Shown here one piece after another: positions 23,699 to 34,288 of a stretch of 64,000 bases of DNA. How positions within the stretch are numbered: the stretch's first letter is position 1; each line of letters opens with the position of its first letter. The notes below the pieces were generated by a model that searched no databases, was not told where the DNA came from, and worked only from the letters and a program-made list of their open reading frames with translations. The position numbers and the translations under genes are program-made. Source of the DNA: Wallemia ichthyophaga EXF-994. Its lineage: Eukaryota > Basidiomycota > Wallemiomycetes > Wallemiales > Wallemiaceae. The stretch is taken from assembly GCF_000400465.1 (NCBI RefSeq), contig NW_008806292.1, positions 124,001 through 188,000 on the forward strand, written 5' to 3'.

Positions 23699-26581
23699 AT
23701 GAGCAACAGAAGTTCATCACCAATGTTATTCCCTTCTTCACCTAGCGTGAATAATCAGCGTACACCAACCAGGAATCAACGTGAAAACTCAAATTTACCG
23801 CCTTCTTCACCGGGAATAAACCCAGATTTCTTAGCAGCGCCACCTTCTTCAGATGCAGGTAATCACAGATCATCATCACCGCTGCACTTTCCTTCCTCTT
23901 CTGCATCTACTCCACGTGCTTCTCAACATCTAACTCCCTCGCATCAAAGACGCGGTGATGTTCACTCAAACCTCCCACCTTCCTCACCAAGCTTTGTTAA
24001 ATCAAGAAGACATTTAACTCTTCAAAACGCACCAAATTCTGATATTCACAAGTCAGATAGAACTTTTTCACAGGCTAATGTTCCAAATACTGATAGCCAG
24101 ACTGATGACAGTGGAATGCTTAGAGTCATTTGGGGTACAAACGTTCAAATCGCTGATTCTATGGCTGCTTTTAGAGCCTTCTTGAGAGGTTTCAAGACAA
24201 AGTATAGACGGGCTTATGAAAGAGATTTAGGACGTGATTTACCTAGTTTAACTGACCAAGCAAGCTCTGAGAACGTTCTTTACGAGAGCTACTTGCGAAA
24301 GATGCGATTCACCGGTCAAACCAATTTGAACCTGGATATGAACAATTTAATTTCATTCCCACAATCTCGTAAATTATACTCGCAATTGCAAAAATACCCT
24401 CAGGAGATTATTCCAATCATGGATCAGGTACTCAAAGACGTTATGCTTGAACTCGGTGAGGAGGATGCTGAGCGTGACGAACAAAGGATTGGCCAGCAAG
24501 CCTGGGATGAAGAGCTAGGAGAGTTAATGTCTAAGGTCTACAAAGTACGTCCATTCAATCTCCCATCAGTGAACATGCGCGAGTTGAATCCATCCGACAC
24601 GGACAAACTAGTTTCAATCAAAGGTTTAGTCATCCGTGCCACTCCAATTATACCAGACATGAAGAATGCCTTTTTTAAGTGTACAATATGTCAACACACT
24701 CATCAAGTTGAGATTGACCGTGGAAGAATCGCAGAGCCATCAAGATGTCCAAGAGATGTGTGTAATTACCAAGGCACAATGGCACTCATACACAATAGAT
24801 GTGAATTCGCCGATAAACAAATTGTCCGCCTGCAGGAGACACCCGACAGCGTTCCAGACGGTCAGACACCACACACAGTGTCTCTATGTGTATACGATGA
24901 ACTCGTCGATGTTACTAAGCCTGGTGATAGAATCACCGTTACTGGAATTTTCCGTTCATTACCTGTCCGTGTAAATCCACGCCAGAGGTCCATCAAATCA
25001 CTTTTCAAGACATTCCTCGACATAGTGCATATAAAGCGCACTGATGCAAACAGGATGGGTTTCGACGCAACGACCAGACCTGGTGACCGAGTCAATCTGG
25101 CTGGAGTTGGTGTCGGAGGTGACGACGAGCTAGAGGCTGAGATGGCGAACAATGATGACAACGAAGCTGGTACAATAGCTGAGGAGATGGAGAACAAGTT
25201 AGTAGAAATCTCGCAACGGCCCGACTGTTACGAGTTGCTAGCTCGCTCTCTCGCGCCATCAATTTGGGAGATGGATGACATCAAGAAAGGAATCCTACTG
25301 CAGATGTTTGGAGGAACTAACAAATCAATTGCACGCGGTGGTGGTGGCGGCGGGCCGCGTTTCCGTGGTGACATCAACGTTCTTCTCGTTGGTGATCCAG
25401 GTACTTCCAAGTCGCAGATCCTGCAGGTGAGAGCGATGCAATACAACAATACCTCCTCGCTAATTGCTAACACAGTACGTGCACAAAATAACGCCCCGCG
25501 GTGTCTACACATCTGGTAAAGGATCGTCAGCCGTCGGGTTAACAGCGTACATCACTCGCGATCCGGATTCGAAGCAGTTAGTGCTTGAGAGGTGAGCGGG
25601 GTGTGTCTAAAAGGAGAAAAATACTAACGCACCAGCAGCGGTGCTCTAGTCCTCTCAGACGGCGGTGTGTGCTGTATAGATGAATTCGACAAGATGTCCG
25701 ACGCCACTCGCTCCGTCCTCCATGAAGTGATGGAGCAGCAAACAGTCTCGATAGCGAAAGCGGGTATCATCACCACACTTAATGCCCGTACATCGATTCT
25801 CGCTGCAGCGAACCCAGTGCAATCGAAATACAACGTGAAGCTGCCAATTACCAAGAACATAGATTTACCACCAACGCTCATTTCTCGATTTGACCTGCTT
25901 TATCTTGTGCTGGACAACATCGACGAATTCGCAGATCGCAAACTTGCCAGACATTTAGTGTCTATGTATATCGAAGACGCTCCCGAGACGGCGGGCAGCG
26001 ATGTGCTGGGACTCGACATACTCACCGCCTACATTACCTATGCGAAGAACAAAGTACAGCCCGAGCTGACATCGGAAGCGAGTGAGGAGCTCGTTCGGTG
26101 TTACGTTCAGCTGCGTAAACAAGGAGAAGATGCTAATAACGCTGAAAAAAGAATCACTGCTACAACCCGTCAACTTGAGTCTATGATTAGATTGGCTGAG
26201 GGCCATGCGCGTATGCGTCTATCTAAATTTGTCGAGCTCCTCGATGTAGTCGAAGCCAACAGACTCATCATCGATGCTGTCAAAGGTTCGGCTACAGATC
26301 CAGTTACTGGCTTAGTCGACATCAGTCTTCTCAATACCGGCTACTCGGCTAATAACAGACGTCAAAATCAAGATCTCATTAATGAGATTAGCTCCCTCGT
26401 GGAGGGTTCGAGAAGTGCTAATATCAAGTATAGCGATATACTCGCGCAAATCAACTCACAGTCGAGTATTGCTGTCGATGGCGCTATGTTTGCAGACGCA
26501 GTGAGACAGATGGAAGAAAATGGCGACTTGCAGGTCGTTGGTGAAGGTGCGCGCAAGATGATTAGAAAGGTGGTAACGTAA
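23699..26581 (+). CDS. MCM4: DNA replication licensing factor MCM4
   Basis: Subunit 4 of the MCM2-7 replicative helicase. Exons 23699-25426, 25476-25591 and 25639-26581 give 928 aa (budding yeast 933). The N-terminal 140 residues are Ser/Pro rich with repeated NLPPSSP motifs, the DDK/CDK-regulated tail typical of MCM4. A four-cysteine zinc motif begins at residue 328 (CTICQH..C...C). The AAA+ core has Walker [10 protein letters not shown] (about residue 565), Walker [10 protein letters not shown] and arginine finger SRFD (about 697). A C-terminal winged helix follows. Intron 1 falls just after Walker A. If the MCB box next to the ATG is in untranscribed DNA, initiation could be at the next Met, codon 9. 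Confidence 0.97.
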
Positions 26582-26756
26582 AACTTAACCTGATGTATTC
26601 ATATTCTTTTAACATACTTATAACATATACTTGAAAAATATAAACATAAAAAGAAAAAGTATTCATTGTTGTATATAAAACAAGAGAATCGTGTCTTGGT
26701 TGTTTCTATATCCATATGCGAGTGCGAGTGTATCAGAGATGTTCAGTTCTCACAAG

Positions 26757-29700
26757 CTAAAACTGGGACATGTAGAGATAGAACTCGACTTGGCTAGCCG
26801 CAGGGCCATACTGGTAGCAGAAGCGGGAGATTTGGCAAGCAAAGAGGGCTTTTTGGTAAGACAGTGGGAGGCGCTGGAGGAGGTTGTCTATGCCGACGTA
26901 CTGCACGAGCGTCTTTGGCATAGCTTTGCTAAGTACCTTCTTGCGTTTCTCAACATCTGCGAATAATCCATCGCTGCTCTCAAGTTCGAGTTGAAGTTTG
27001 TTGAGTGTACGTGAAAGGTTATCACTGATGATTGTGCGGCTCTCTGTACCACCGAGTCTATTGTACTCGCTCCAGATAGTGTTGAATTCCATACGTGCGT
27101 TGCTTTCGATGATTTCTTGAATATCCTTCACGTAGCTCTCGTAAAATGACGATGGCTTGCCGTTGGTGTACATCATCAGCTCGGAATATTCCTCCTCATT
27201 GAGCGCAAGACCAGCGAGAACTTCCAAACTAGACGACGTGACACCACCTTTGTTTGCTGAAGAGTCACGAATGAGAATAACACCGCGTTTTTCCAGCATC
27301 AGACGAGCCTGTTGCGTAACAAACAGGTTCGCACCTTCGACGATGATCCTGCGTAATGTCAGTACTGTATCACTTTAAAAAACTCCAATTTACTTGAAAT
27401 GTGGCTTTCCTTCGCCATCGAAGAGCTGATTCACGTTTGAGATGTTCACTGCCTGTGGACGACCACCGCATGGGATAAGAACGTCAGCCTTGACGCGAAG
27501 GTGGTATCCATTACGGAAGCTGGTTCCATCCTGTACTATTTCGCCAGATGGCAGCTTGACGTCATTCTGCTCGCAAAGCACTCTGTAACCATCCTTAGAA
27601 AGACGACTGACGTCGAACTCCTTAATCATAACACGCTGCTTAGCCAAGCGAGTTAACTCCGCTCTATCGAGGCCAACAGGATCGTAGATGACACCAGAGC
27701 CATCAACAATAGCCACTGTTTTGTCCTTGCTGAGGAGAATCTCATTGCTACCAAGATCACCATCTGGTCCACCAGTTTGCACCTTGGTCGTCGTTTCCTC
27801 GTCCATGGCCATCTTATCGAGAATGCCAACATAGTACTGTCTAACTGAGCGACTAGTCATACCATACACGTCATGTGGGATACCGCCCAAAGTGTCTGCT
27901 GACTTGCCGGTAGTAAATGACTTCCACCATGGTGCACCTCTGCTACGCGCATGCAGAGCTGCCCAGTCCATGTAACCAGCCGTTCCCTCATCTGGACCAA
28001 GGAACAAAATTTCTTGCTTGGCGTGCAAGTCGACAATTGGCTCTTTGATACCAGGGCTGTTGCCAGGGATGAGGAGATCGATGATACTGTCAATGTAACG
28101 CTCAAATGCTAACTCAGGGTTTGCGTTGAGGTTAGGAAGAATTACACCCTTGCTGCCACCCTCAGGAATGTCCTTGTTCTTGAGTGATTGCGTTGAGGAT
28201 AGGTTGTAGCACTCGTCGAAAAGCATACGTTGGTTAGTGGCGTAATTTTCACTGTCGCGACTGCGAAGAATACGAATACCACCACGAGCAACATCCTTGA
28301 AACGGACGTGGAATCCTTGGAAGTCAGAGCCAACGATGAAAAAGATACCGTATGGTTTCTGAGTGTATTCGTTGTTAGGAAGGAAATCACCATCCAATCT
28401 AAATGATAGCGCTACTTTAGTTGGCTGATAGAAGTTGGTCTTGAGTGTGTGCTTGTTCATAACCATGAAACTTTCGAGGACTTGTAACTCAAATGGGTTA
28501 CGAGTACCCTTTTGAAGAGTAGCGTGGAGCTCTTCATCCGACATGACGTGAACTTGTTGGAGACGCTGGTGAGAGAGAGTAGGTACAACTTCCTCATTGG
28601 CGGAGGAGGCAGGATAGTGCGCCATAGCGAATTGAGTGTATAACAAACGAACGAGCTCTGGATACGATTGAATGACATCGAGGATGGCAGTCTTGGTGAA
28701 GGTTTCTTCTCTCAATCTGCGCTTGAGATCAGCGAGAACACCCATATGGGTGCTGTTGGACTCGTCGAGCAGACTTTGTAGAGCCTCATATGCTGGACCA
28801 AGTCTGTTGCAAAAGTGGGTGATGTAGATGTAACCGACATATGCGTAGGTGGCTTCCTGCACTGCGTTACCCATTCCAGGGTCAGTTTCGGCTGCGCGGG
28901 AGAATAAGGGGTTGTCTGGAAGACAGTAGATGAGGGAAACTTCGCGGACAATTTGAACGACGGAGTGAGAGATTGGTGGGGCTGGTACGAGAGGATCTGT
29001 AGGTTAATTATGTTAGTGGAAATGTTACAAGACGAAAGAAAAGCTCACCTTGGTTGAGATAGAGAGAGACTATCATAGAGCCATTTGAGAAATGCTCAAC
29101 AAACTTCCTAGTTGAGTGGAGGCCATAAAAATGGTAGAGATCGGTGAGAGTAGAGAAGAAGCCCTTCGTTGTACCTCTCTTGTAACCGATAACAATACGA
29201 TGTTCAGTGGTGCCTTCAATTTCGAAACCTTCAACGACAGGTCCAGTACGGACGTCGACCTGGTTGAGGATGCGTTGGTAGATGTCAATGGTGTTAGCGG
29301 AGGCCTTCTCGAGGAAAAGAGGATCCGCAATTTTGCGAATATCGTTTTCCTTGGATTCTAACTTTGGGAAGTTGCATTTCGAAAGGAAGTAACACCTAAG
29401 GTTGCCCTTAGCTTTTGAAGTATAAGTCTCTAATCTGAAAGGAATGCTGTCGCTGTCAAAGTATTTGGAGTCAATTAATTGTTCAACGCCATGGCCAGAC
29501 TTGTCCGAGTGAATGAAAACAGCGTCATTCTCTCTCTCCTTCTTCAAATCGATGTCCAATTTGTTTGAGTCATTGCGGTGTTTAGTGTACGCAACCAATT
29601 TAGCAGCGTAAAGACTGATAATGTGATCAGATATGGTATCAACCGTTTCTAACTTGAAGTAAGTATCATCAATTCCCAAATTGGTGTAGAACCAATTAAC

Positions 29701-30051
29701 TTCATTGTCAACGAGATTTTCAGGAATAAAAGCTTTGTGCTTGAGATTTTCAATTACTTTCTGGCATTGTACATCCTTATCAGCGTAGATTGTGTCAGTG
29801 TAACCTTTGTCATTTTTTAGTTTATTGAGTGCGAGATCGCTATTGCTCTTCTGTAAAGGGGAAGGAGTGGAAGGGATAAAGAGGTGTGGTGTTTGTGACT
29901 GCGATTTTGTCAGTAAGGGATCTCTGAGGGATAAAAAGGAGATGAAGGATGGAGATGGGGATGAGCTGCGAAGGCGTGGGTGGGGGAATGGTGATTCCGT
30001 GGATTCCGTGGATTCCGTGGATCCTGTGGAGGTAATCTCTGGTAGCTTCAT
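26757..30051 (-). CDS. GDH2: NAD-specific glutamate dehydrogenase, large fungal form
   Basis: Catabolic NAD-dependent glutamate dehydrogenase (glutamate to 2-oxoglutarate plus ammonia). Exons 30051-29049, 28996-27394 and 27348-26757 encode 1065 aa, near the 1092 aa of yeast Gdh2. The catalytic region shows the substrate-lysine motif PEGGSKGVILPN, LGPDEGTAGYMDWAALHARSRGAPWWKSF and the GGPDGDLGSNEI nucleotide-binding segment. IIVEGANLF spans intron 2. The first 45 residues are Ser/Thr/Pro rich and carry a short in-frame tandem repeat (SerThrGlu units, 29993-30028). It converges with MCM4 (175 nt) and diverges from VTC1 (296 nt). Confidence 0.95.
29993..30028. repeat. 9-bp tandem repeat in GDH2 N-terminal coding region
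   Basis: Four adjacent 9-nt units on the plus strand: three copies of GATTCCGTG and one variant GATCCTGTG. On the minus strand they encode repeated Ser-Thr-Glu-type triplets (STESTESTES). The repeat sits in the nonconserved tail, so copy-number change would be tolerated. Confidence 0.9.
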
Positions 30052-30347
30052 CGGTGTTGTTTAATAAGAGATTAGATGAAAACTACCAAATTAGTAAGTC
30101 ACAGCCCATAGCCGTGTGTAACCATATCCAGCCATATTCAGCCATCCCTAGTCATCTCCGCTTTCTACCCACTTTTAATTGTTCCGACATGATGATGGTT
30201 GGAGAAGAAGAGATATAATTTTAGTTATTTAAATATAATCTAGACTCGTGATAATAAATCTCGCTTGTCTGGTCTACTAGCACTGCCGATCCAGCCGACG
30301 CGAGACGCTATCCGTGGTATCAACTTCCATCACCACATTGTGAAGAA

Positions 30348-30809
30348 ATGCTGAAATTATTCTCAAAGAAAGCGCTTTCGTTGTTACCGGAGAATGTTAA
30401 TAAGAGTAGATATAATGTGGTTTATCAGAATGTAAAAGTGGGCGATGAATATCGAAGTGTCAAAGTTCCTCAATACTCGCACAACACATCTGCCAAAGTA
30501 GAACCCAAGGTTTTCTTAGCTAATGAGAGAACACTTGTTAGTTACATCAATATGGCTGTTTTAATTGGTACGCTGTCAATAAGTCTATACAATAGTACAA
30601 ACGAGACGACATCAAGGTATTTTGGATTAGTGTATTCAGCGATATCAGTATTCACGATATTATATGGATACTTTATATATCAAAGGCGATTAACTTTGAT
30701 AAAGAAGAAAGCAAACACCCACTTTGACCATATTCTCGGTCCAATTGCAATCTCAATATGTCTATTCGTTTCAGTGGCTTACAACTTTTATTCCAAATTT
30801 CTTATTTGA
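30348..30809 (+). CDS. VTC1: VTC1-like subunit of vacuolar polyphosphate polymerase complex
   Basis: Small DUF202-type membrane protein of the vacuolar transporter chaperone complex, which makes and translocates polyphosphate into the vacuole. A single exon gives 153 aa (yeast Vtc1 129). The conserved KVFLANERTLVSYINMAVLIG segment opens the DUF202 domain, followed by three hydrophobic helices (about residues 62-82, 88-110 and 126-148) with Arg residues in the cytosolic loops. The N-terminus carries about 55 extra residues with KVEPK just before the domain. It lacks SPX and catalytic domains, as expected for VTC1. Its last 8 nt overlap the end of the convergent methyltransferase gene. Confidence 0.9.
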   Translation: MLKLFSKKALSLLPENVNKSRYNVVYQNVKVGDEYRSVKVPQYSHNTSAKVEPKVFLANERTLVSYINMAVLIGTLSISLYNSTNETTSRYFGLVYSAISVFTILYGYFIYQRRLTLIKKKANTHFDHILGPIAISICLFVSVAYNFYSKFLI

Positions 30810-31464
30810 TCTCTTTCCTCAAAAACACATTCATACGCTTTTTATCTCTGTTTTCTGTTGTGATTGGCGGGTACTCATCCAGTACACACTCAAACCCATC
30901 ACCTAAGATATCCTTATATAATTCAGGTGTATATCCGAATGGGGGTCCTTGCTCAACACCATCCACCAACTCTTCCTTTATAGGGAATACCAATGTTATT
31001 AGCACTCCACCTTGCTTGACTGTGCGCTTCATCTTGTCTGCATATTCACCTCTCCTCTCTAATGGCAGTGCACAGAAGAAAGTGTAATCGTAAACGACGT
31101 CGTATTCTTCCTCCTCAACGAAGAAGTCTGCGCACTTGAACTGCACACCTTCCACTCCCTCGGCTAATTCCGTCGCTAATCTCACACCCTCTGGTGATAT
31201 ATCCATACCTGTAGTAGAATAACCCATTTTTGCAAAGTATATAGCATCATATCCCTTTCCGCAGCCTGGAACCAGCACTTTCACGTTCCTATTAGGCTCT
31301 GGGAGGTGTAGTGCACCTTTCTCCAAATAATGCTTGAGCAGTGGCTGCACATCTCCATTGTCCCATGGCGGTTTGTCACTCAGCCTCCAAATAGCTTCCC
31401 AGCCTTGTTCGTTGTGCTCTTTAAGCAAATGTCTCATTCCATCTTTGTCCATTGTGTGGTTCAA
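30802..31464 (-). CDS. Thiol/thiopurine-type S-methyltransferase family protein
   Basis: SAM-dependent methyltransferase of the TPMT/thiol-halide methyltransferase family, probably cytosolic. A single exon gives 220 aa, the usual family length. The N-terminal WEAIWRLSDKPPWDNGDVQPLL is the family substrate/lid region. SAM-binding motif I is VLVPGCGKGYDAIYFA, followed by GMDISPEGV, and VVYDYTFFCALPLERR is the downstream conserved block. Relatives methylate thiols, chloride or thiocyanate, and the substrate cannot be told here. The stop codon lies inside the last codons of VTC1 (8-nt overlap), so neither mRNA can end before the partner's coding region. Confidence 0.9.
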   Translation of the reverse strand: MNHTMDKDGMRHLLKEHNEQGWEAIWRLSDKPPWDNGDVQPLLKHYLEKGALHLPEPNRNVKVLVPGCGKGYDAIYFAKMGYSTTGMDISPEGVRLATELAEGVEGVQFKCADFFVEEEEYDVVYDYTFFCALPLERRGEYADKMKRTVKQGGVLITLVFPIKEELVDGVEQGPPFGYTPELYKDILGDGFECVLDEYPPITTENRDKKRMNVFLRKEIK

Positions 31465-32198
31465 TCGTTGGTGGTATTATGATAACGGATGTGTAATCTA
31501 ATCATAGTATAAATCCAAAAAATGTTAAAATATTGTACAATCTGCATTAAACATATTCATCGCTGTTTGGATTATGTAACTGGCACATTTCCATATTAGC
31601 AACTCTCCTATCCAAACCATCTGAATCATCCATTTCCGACCGCTCATCTGCGTCGATCCTTCTTATTGGACGCAAAATGTTATTGGAGGGAATAATAAAT
31701 TTAAACTCAAGATGGAAAATTATACTTTATATTAAAAGTTGAAAGCAATTGCCACTATAAACAATATGAGCTCCAAGCACAGAGTTCCATAAAGTAATTG
31801 CTTGTTTTTCTTAACCATTTATTTCCTTCTTAATACCTTCTTCTGAGCCTCGATGGACGTACTTAAAGTGACTGTGTTTTGTGGTTGCATAAGAGCGTGT
31901 TAGCATGTGCGCGAGTGGAAGCATAACAATCTATCTCCCCACCTCTACTACCATCTCACAATGTCGAAAATGTTAGAGATGGTGATTTAAACCCTAACAT
32001 TTATTCAGCGAGCCAAACTCCGTATCAGAACTTTATTTACTATTTTTCATATCCGTAAAAGTTAAAGCATGCTGTGTCCCAAACAAGTATCATGTCAGAC
32101 ATGATCTCGGAGTGTGTCAAATGAGGAAAGAAATCAAACCGATAAATGTATCCATGCATTTGGTCCTTATTATAAAATTAGAATGTCATTTTCAATTA
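31465..32198. other. Intergenic region with unassigned short minus-strand frames
   Basis: About 730 nt between the methyltransferase start and a small membrane protein gene. No convincing gene. On the minus strand a 59-codon open frame (31726-31547) ends with a stop and reads like normal protein in its second half (RRIDADERSEMDDSDGLDRR), but it has no good start. Upstream, around 31740-31825, is a 28-codon ATG frame with a hydrophobic helix (LELILFIVAIAF). They could be joined only by a weak GTGCTT..AAG intron. I leave this unannotated. Confidence 0.3.
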
Positions 32199-32524
32199 TT
32201 AATCGAGCTTTCTTGCGCTAAGCTTGAGAGTTGAGACAATTGCACAGATTACTATGGCTATTGTTGACAGACCATATTTGATCCATTGAGCGTCATCTGT
32301 TGGTATATCTGTGAAATTTAGGATCGGGGTCATAAGCAGGTACACGCCAACTGCGACAGTTAATTGCAACTTCATCATCCGTTTGCCCAATTTACCAATC
32401 CCTCCGTTTTTTTCGATGATGGTTGCCAGCGAAGGCTGTGCGTCTCTTGTCTGCATATGAGTGTGCTTTTAAGCATTTGTAATACTATATCTCTCAATCA
32501 CCTCACCTGCAAATTTTCCGACAT
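32199..32524 (-). CDS. Small two-helix membrane protein, unknown
   Basis: Two exons, 32524-32507 (18 nt, MSENLQ) and 32450-32199, joined by a 56-nt GTGAGG..CAG intron, encode 89 aa. Two hydrophobic segments are evident (about residues 35-53, LTVAVGVYLLMTPILNF, and 63-82, WIKYGLSTIAIVICAIVS), separated by a short polar, acidic loop, with a basic patch KLGKRMMK before the first helix and KLSARKLD at the end. I do not recognise the family. It lies in tandem upstream of nothing obvious and 138 nt downstream of the ERG4 stop. The first exon could be replaced by an ATG inside exon 2, but the splice phase and the ATG context favour the two-exon model. Confidence 0.6.
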
Positions 32525-32662
32525 ACTGAGACTTAGATGATGGAGATAGCGGTTCAAGACGGAATTGTAAATTAAGAATTATTTAAAATATATTTCATCA
32601 ATAAACGAAAAATTCACACTAAAACAAGTTGCGCTGAAAATAACGCCAAAAGCCTACTAAAG

Positions 32663-34164
32663 CTACCACACATATGGTATAAACTTATAAGGAACTCTGC
32701 GACAATACTCCTCCCAGTCTTCACCATATTTAGCAGCGCAGCGTTCAAAGTCGCGTTCACATCTGTGCACGAGGACAATGAAGAACCACACTGCGTACCA
32801 GTGGGGAATGGGTGGGGAGGCGATGAAAGGCAGACCGCAGCTCATACCCCAGCTAGTAGCCTGGATCCAGTCCGCGAGATAATTAGGCTTGCGACAGTAA
32901 GCCCATGGTCCACTAATGAGTAGCTTGCTGCCGTGCTGCGTTTGGATGTAACGCGTAGTCGCTGGGTCAGGTGTACTGCCTGGTATGTAGGGAAATCCGA
33001 ATCTAAACTTAGTGATACCTTGCTGCTGCATTTTGAATCTGCTTTTCTGGGCCATAGCGAGATCGAATACAGAGTAGCTGGCTATAAGCACTCCAAATAA
33101 CACCGCATATGTACTCAAGCTCCACTCATATTCGCTTGGATGGTGGTTCGTGAGATAGAGAACTGGGTAACAGTAAGTGAAAGGTACGCCAGCGAAATTC
33201 CAGAAACATAGCATGAATCCAAATTTCTCCCAGGCCATGTCCCATGTCTGTGGAATACACTCCTCCGCTTTAGCACAAGCGTTGATGTAAAGCCCCGTCG
33301 CGAGAACCATAAAGGCCATGTTAGGTGAGACAGTGCCGAAAGTGTCGTACTGCTTGCATGCACCCGATACGGCAATTCCGAAGAGCAAAACCCACGGGAT
33401 GCGCACCTCTGCCCACATCTTGATATCCACACCCAGAATGCGTGGATTGAGGCTAGCGCCCATGAACAAGTCGTAGAAGAAGTTGCCGCTCATGCGGAGC
33501 GGGTGACCGAACATCACAGTGAGGAAGTACACAGCCAGTGAGCCTGCGTAGCCGACTAGAATAGCCACCGTCATGAGCCCACCGAAATTGTCGACAATCT
33601 CCGTCAGTCTGAAGGTGTGTGTGGTGTGGAGAACACTGGCGATGAGAATGGTAGCGTAGAACGACAGCATAGCGTTGCAGTTGTAGTCAAGGCTCTTGTA
33701 CTTGAGGGAGGGTACTGGAAGACCCTTTTGGTGGAAGCCTGGCATAATCACAGCGAGAGCGAACTGCATCGCCATGAGACCGCAGTAAATTGCCCACGCT
33801 TTGCGCGTAGGATAAGCGTGTTGTTGGGCATACAGCCACATGTACTCGCCCAATGGCTTAACCTCTGCGAGCGACTTTGGGTATAGAAACCAGCCATCAT
33901 TCGCCTGCATGCAAATGTAGAAGTAGTACATGAGCAGTGGAAATCCGAGCATCATCGCAACGACGCCGCAAGGGCCACCGAATTCATATCTGTTAGTACC
34001 ATGAGCGCTGTGCAATCCGCTTGGAAACTCACTCACTCCTGGTGCTCAAAGAACTGCGTTTTGTCCGTACGGCGACCCTCCTTAGATACCGTCGGTGCGG
34101 CAGTGCTCGCGACCGAGCTTATTGACTCGTTGTCGCTGTCGTCGCGTGCGTGCTGTGAGCTCAT
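32663..34164 (-). CDS. ERG4: Delta(24(24-1))-sterol reductase ERG4
   Basis: Last enzyme of ergosterol synthesis: NADPH-dependent reduction of the C24(28) double bond in the ER membrane. Exons 34164-34037 and 33989-32663 (47-nt intron) give 484 aa (yeast Erg4 473). EYEFGGPCGVVAMMLGFPLLMYY is formed across the intron and is the family start of the first membrane helix. Further signatures are GNFFYDLFMGASLNPR, NACAKAEECIPQTWDMAWEKFGFML, GPWAYCRKPNYLADW and the C-terminal CRRVPYKFIPYVW. Eight or more hydrophobic helices are visible. The frame extends upstream to a TTG, but the ATG at 34164 is the first methionine. Confidence 0.96.
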
Positions 34165-34288
34165 CTGTGGTGTCGGTTGCTCGGAAGACAAAGCGGGAGG
34201 ACATGACACGAGATCAAAAAGTGAATTTTTCAAATATCCCGAGTATTTAGAGTTTCTGTAGAATGATTTATTTTACATTTCCTAGTTT

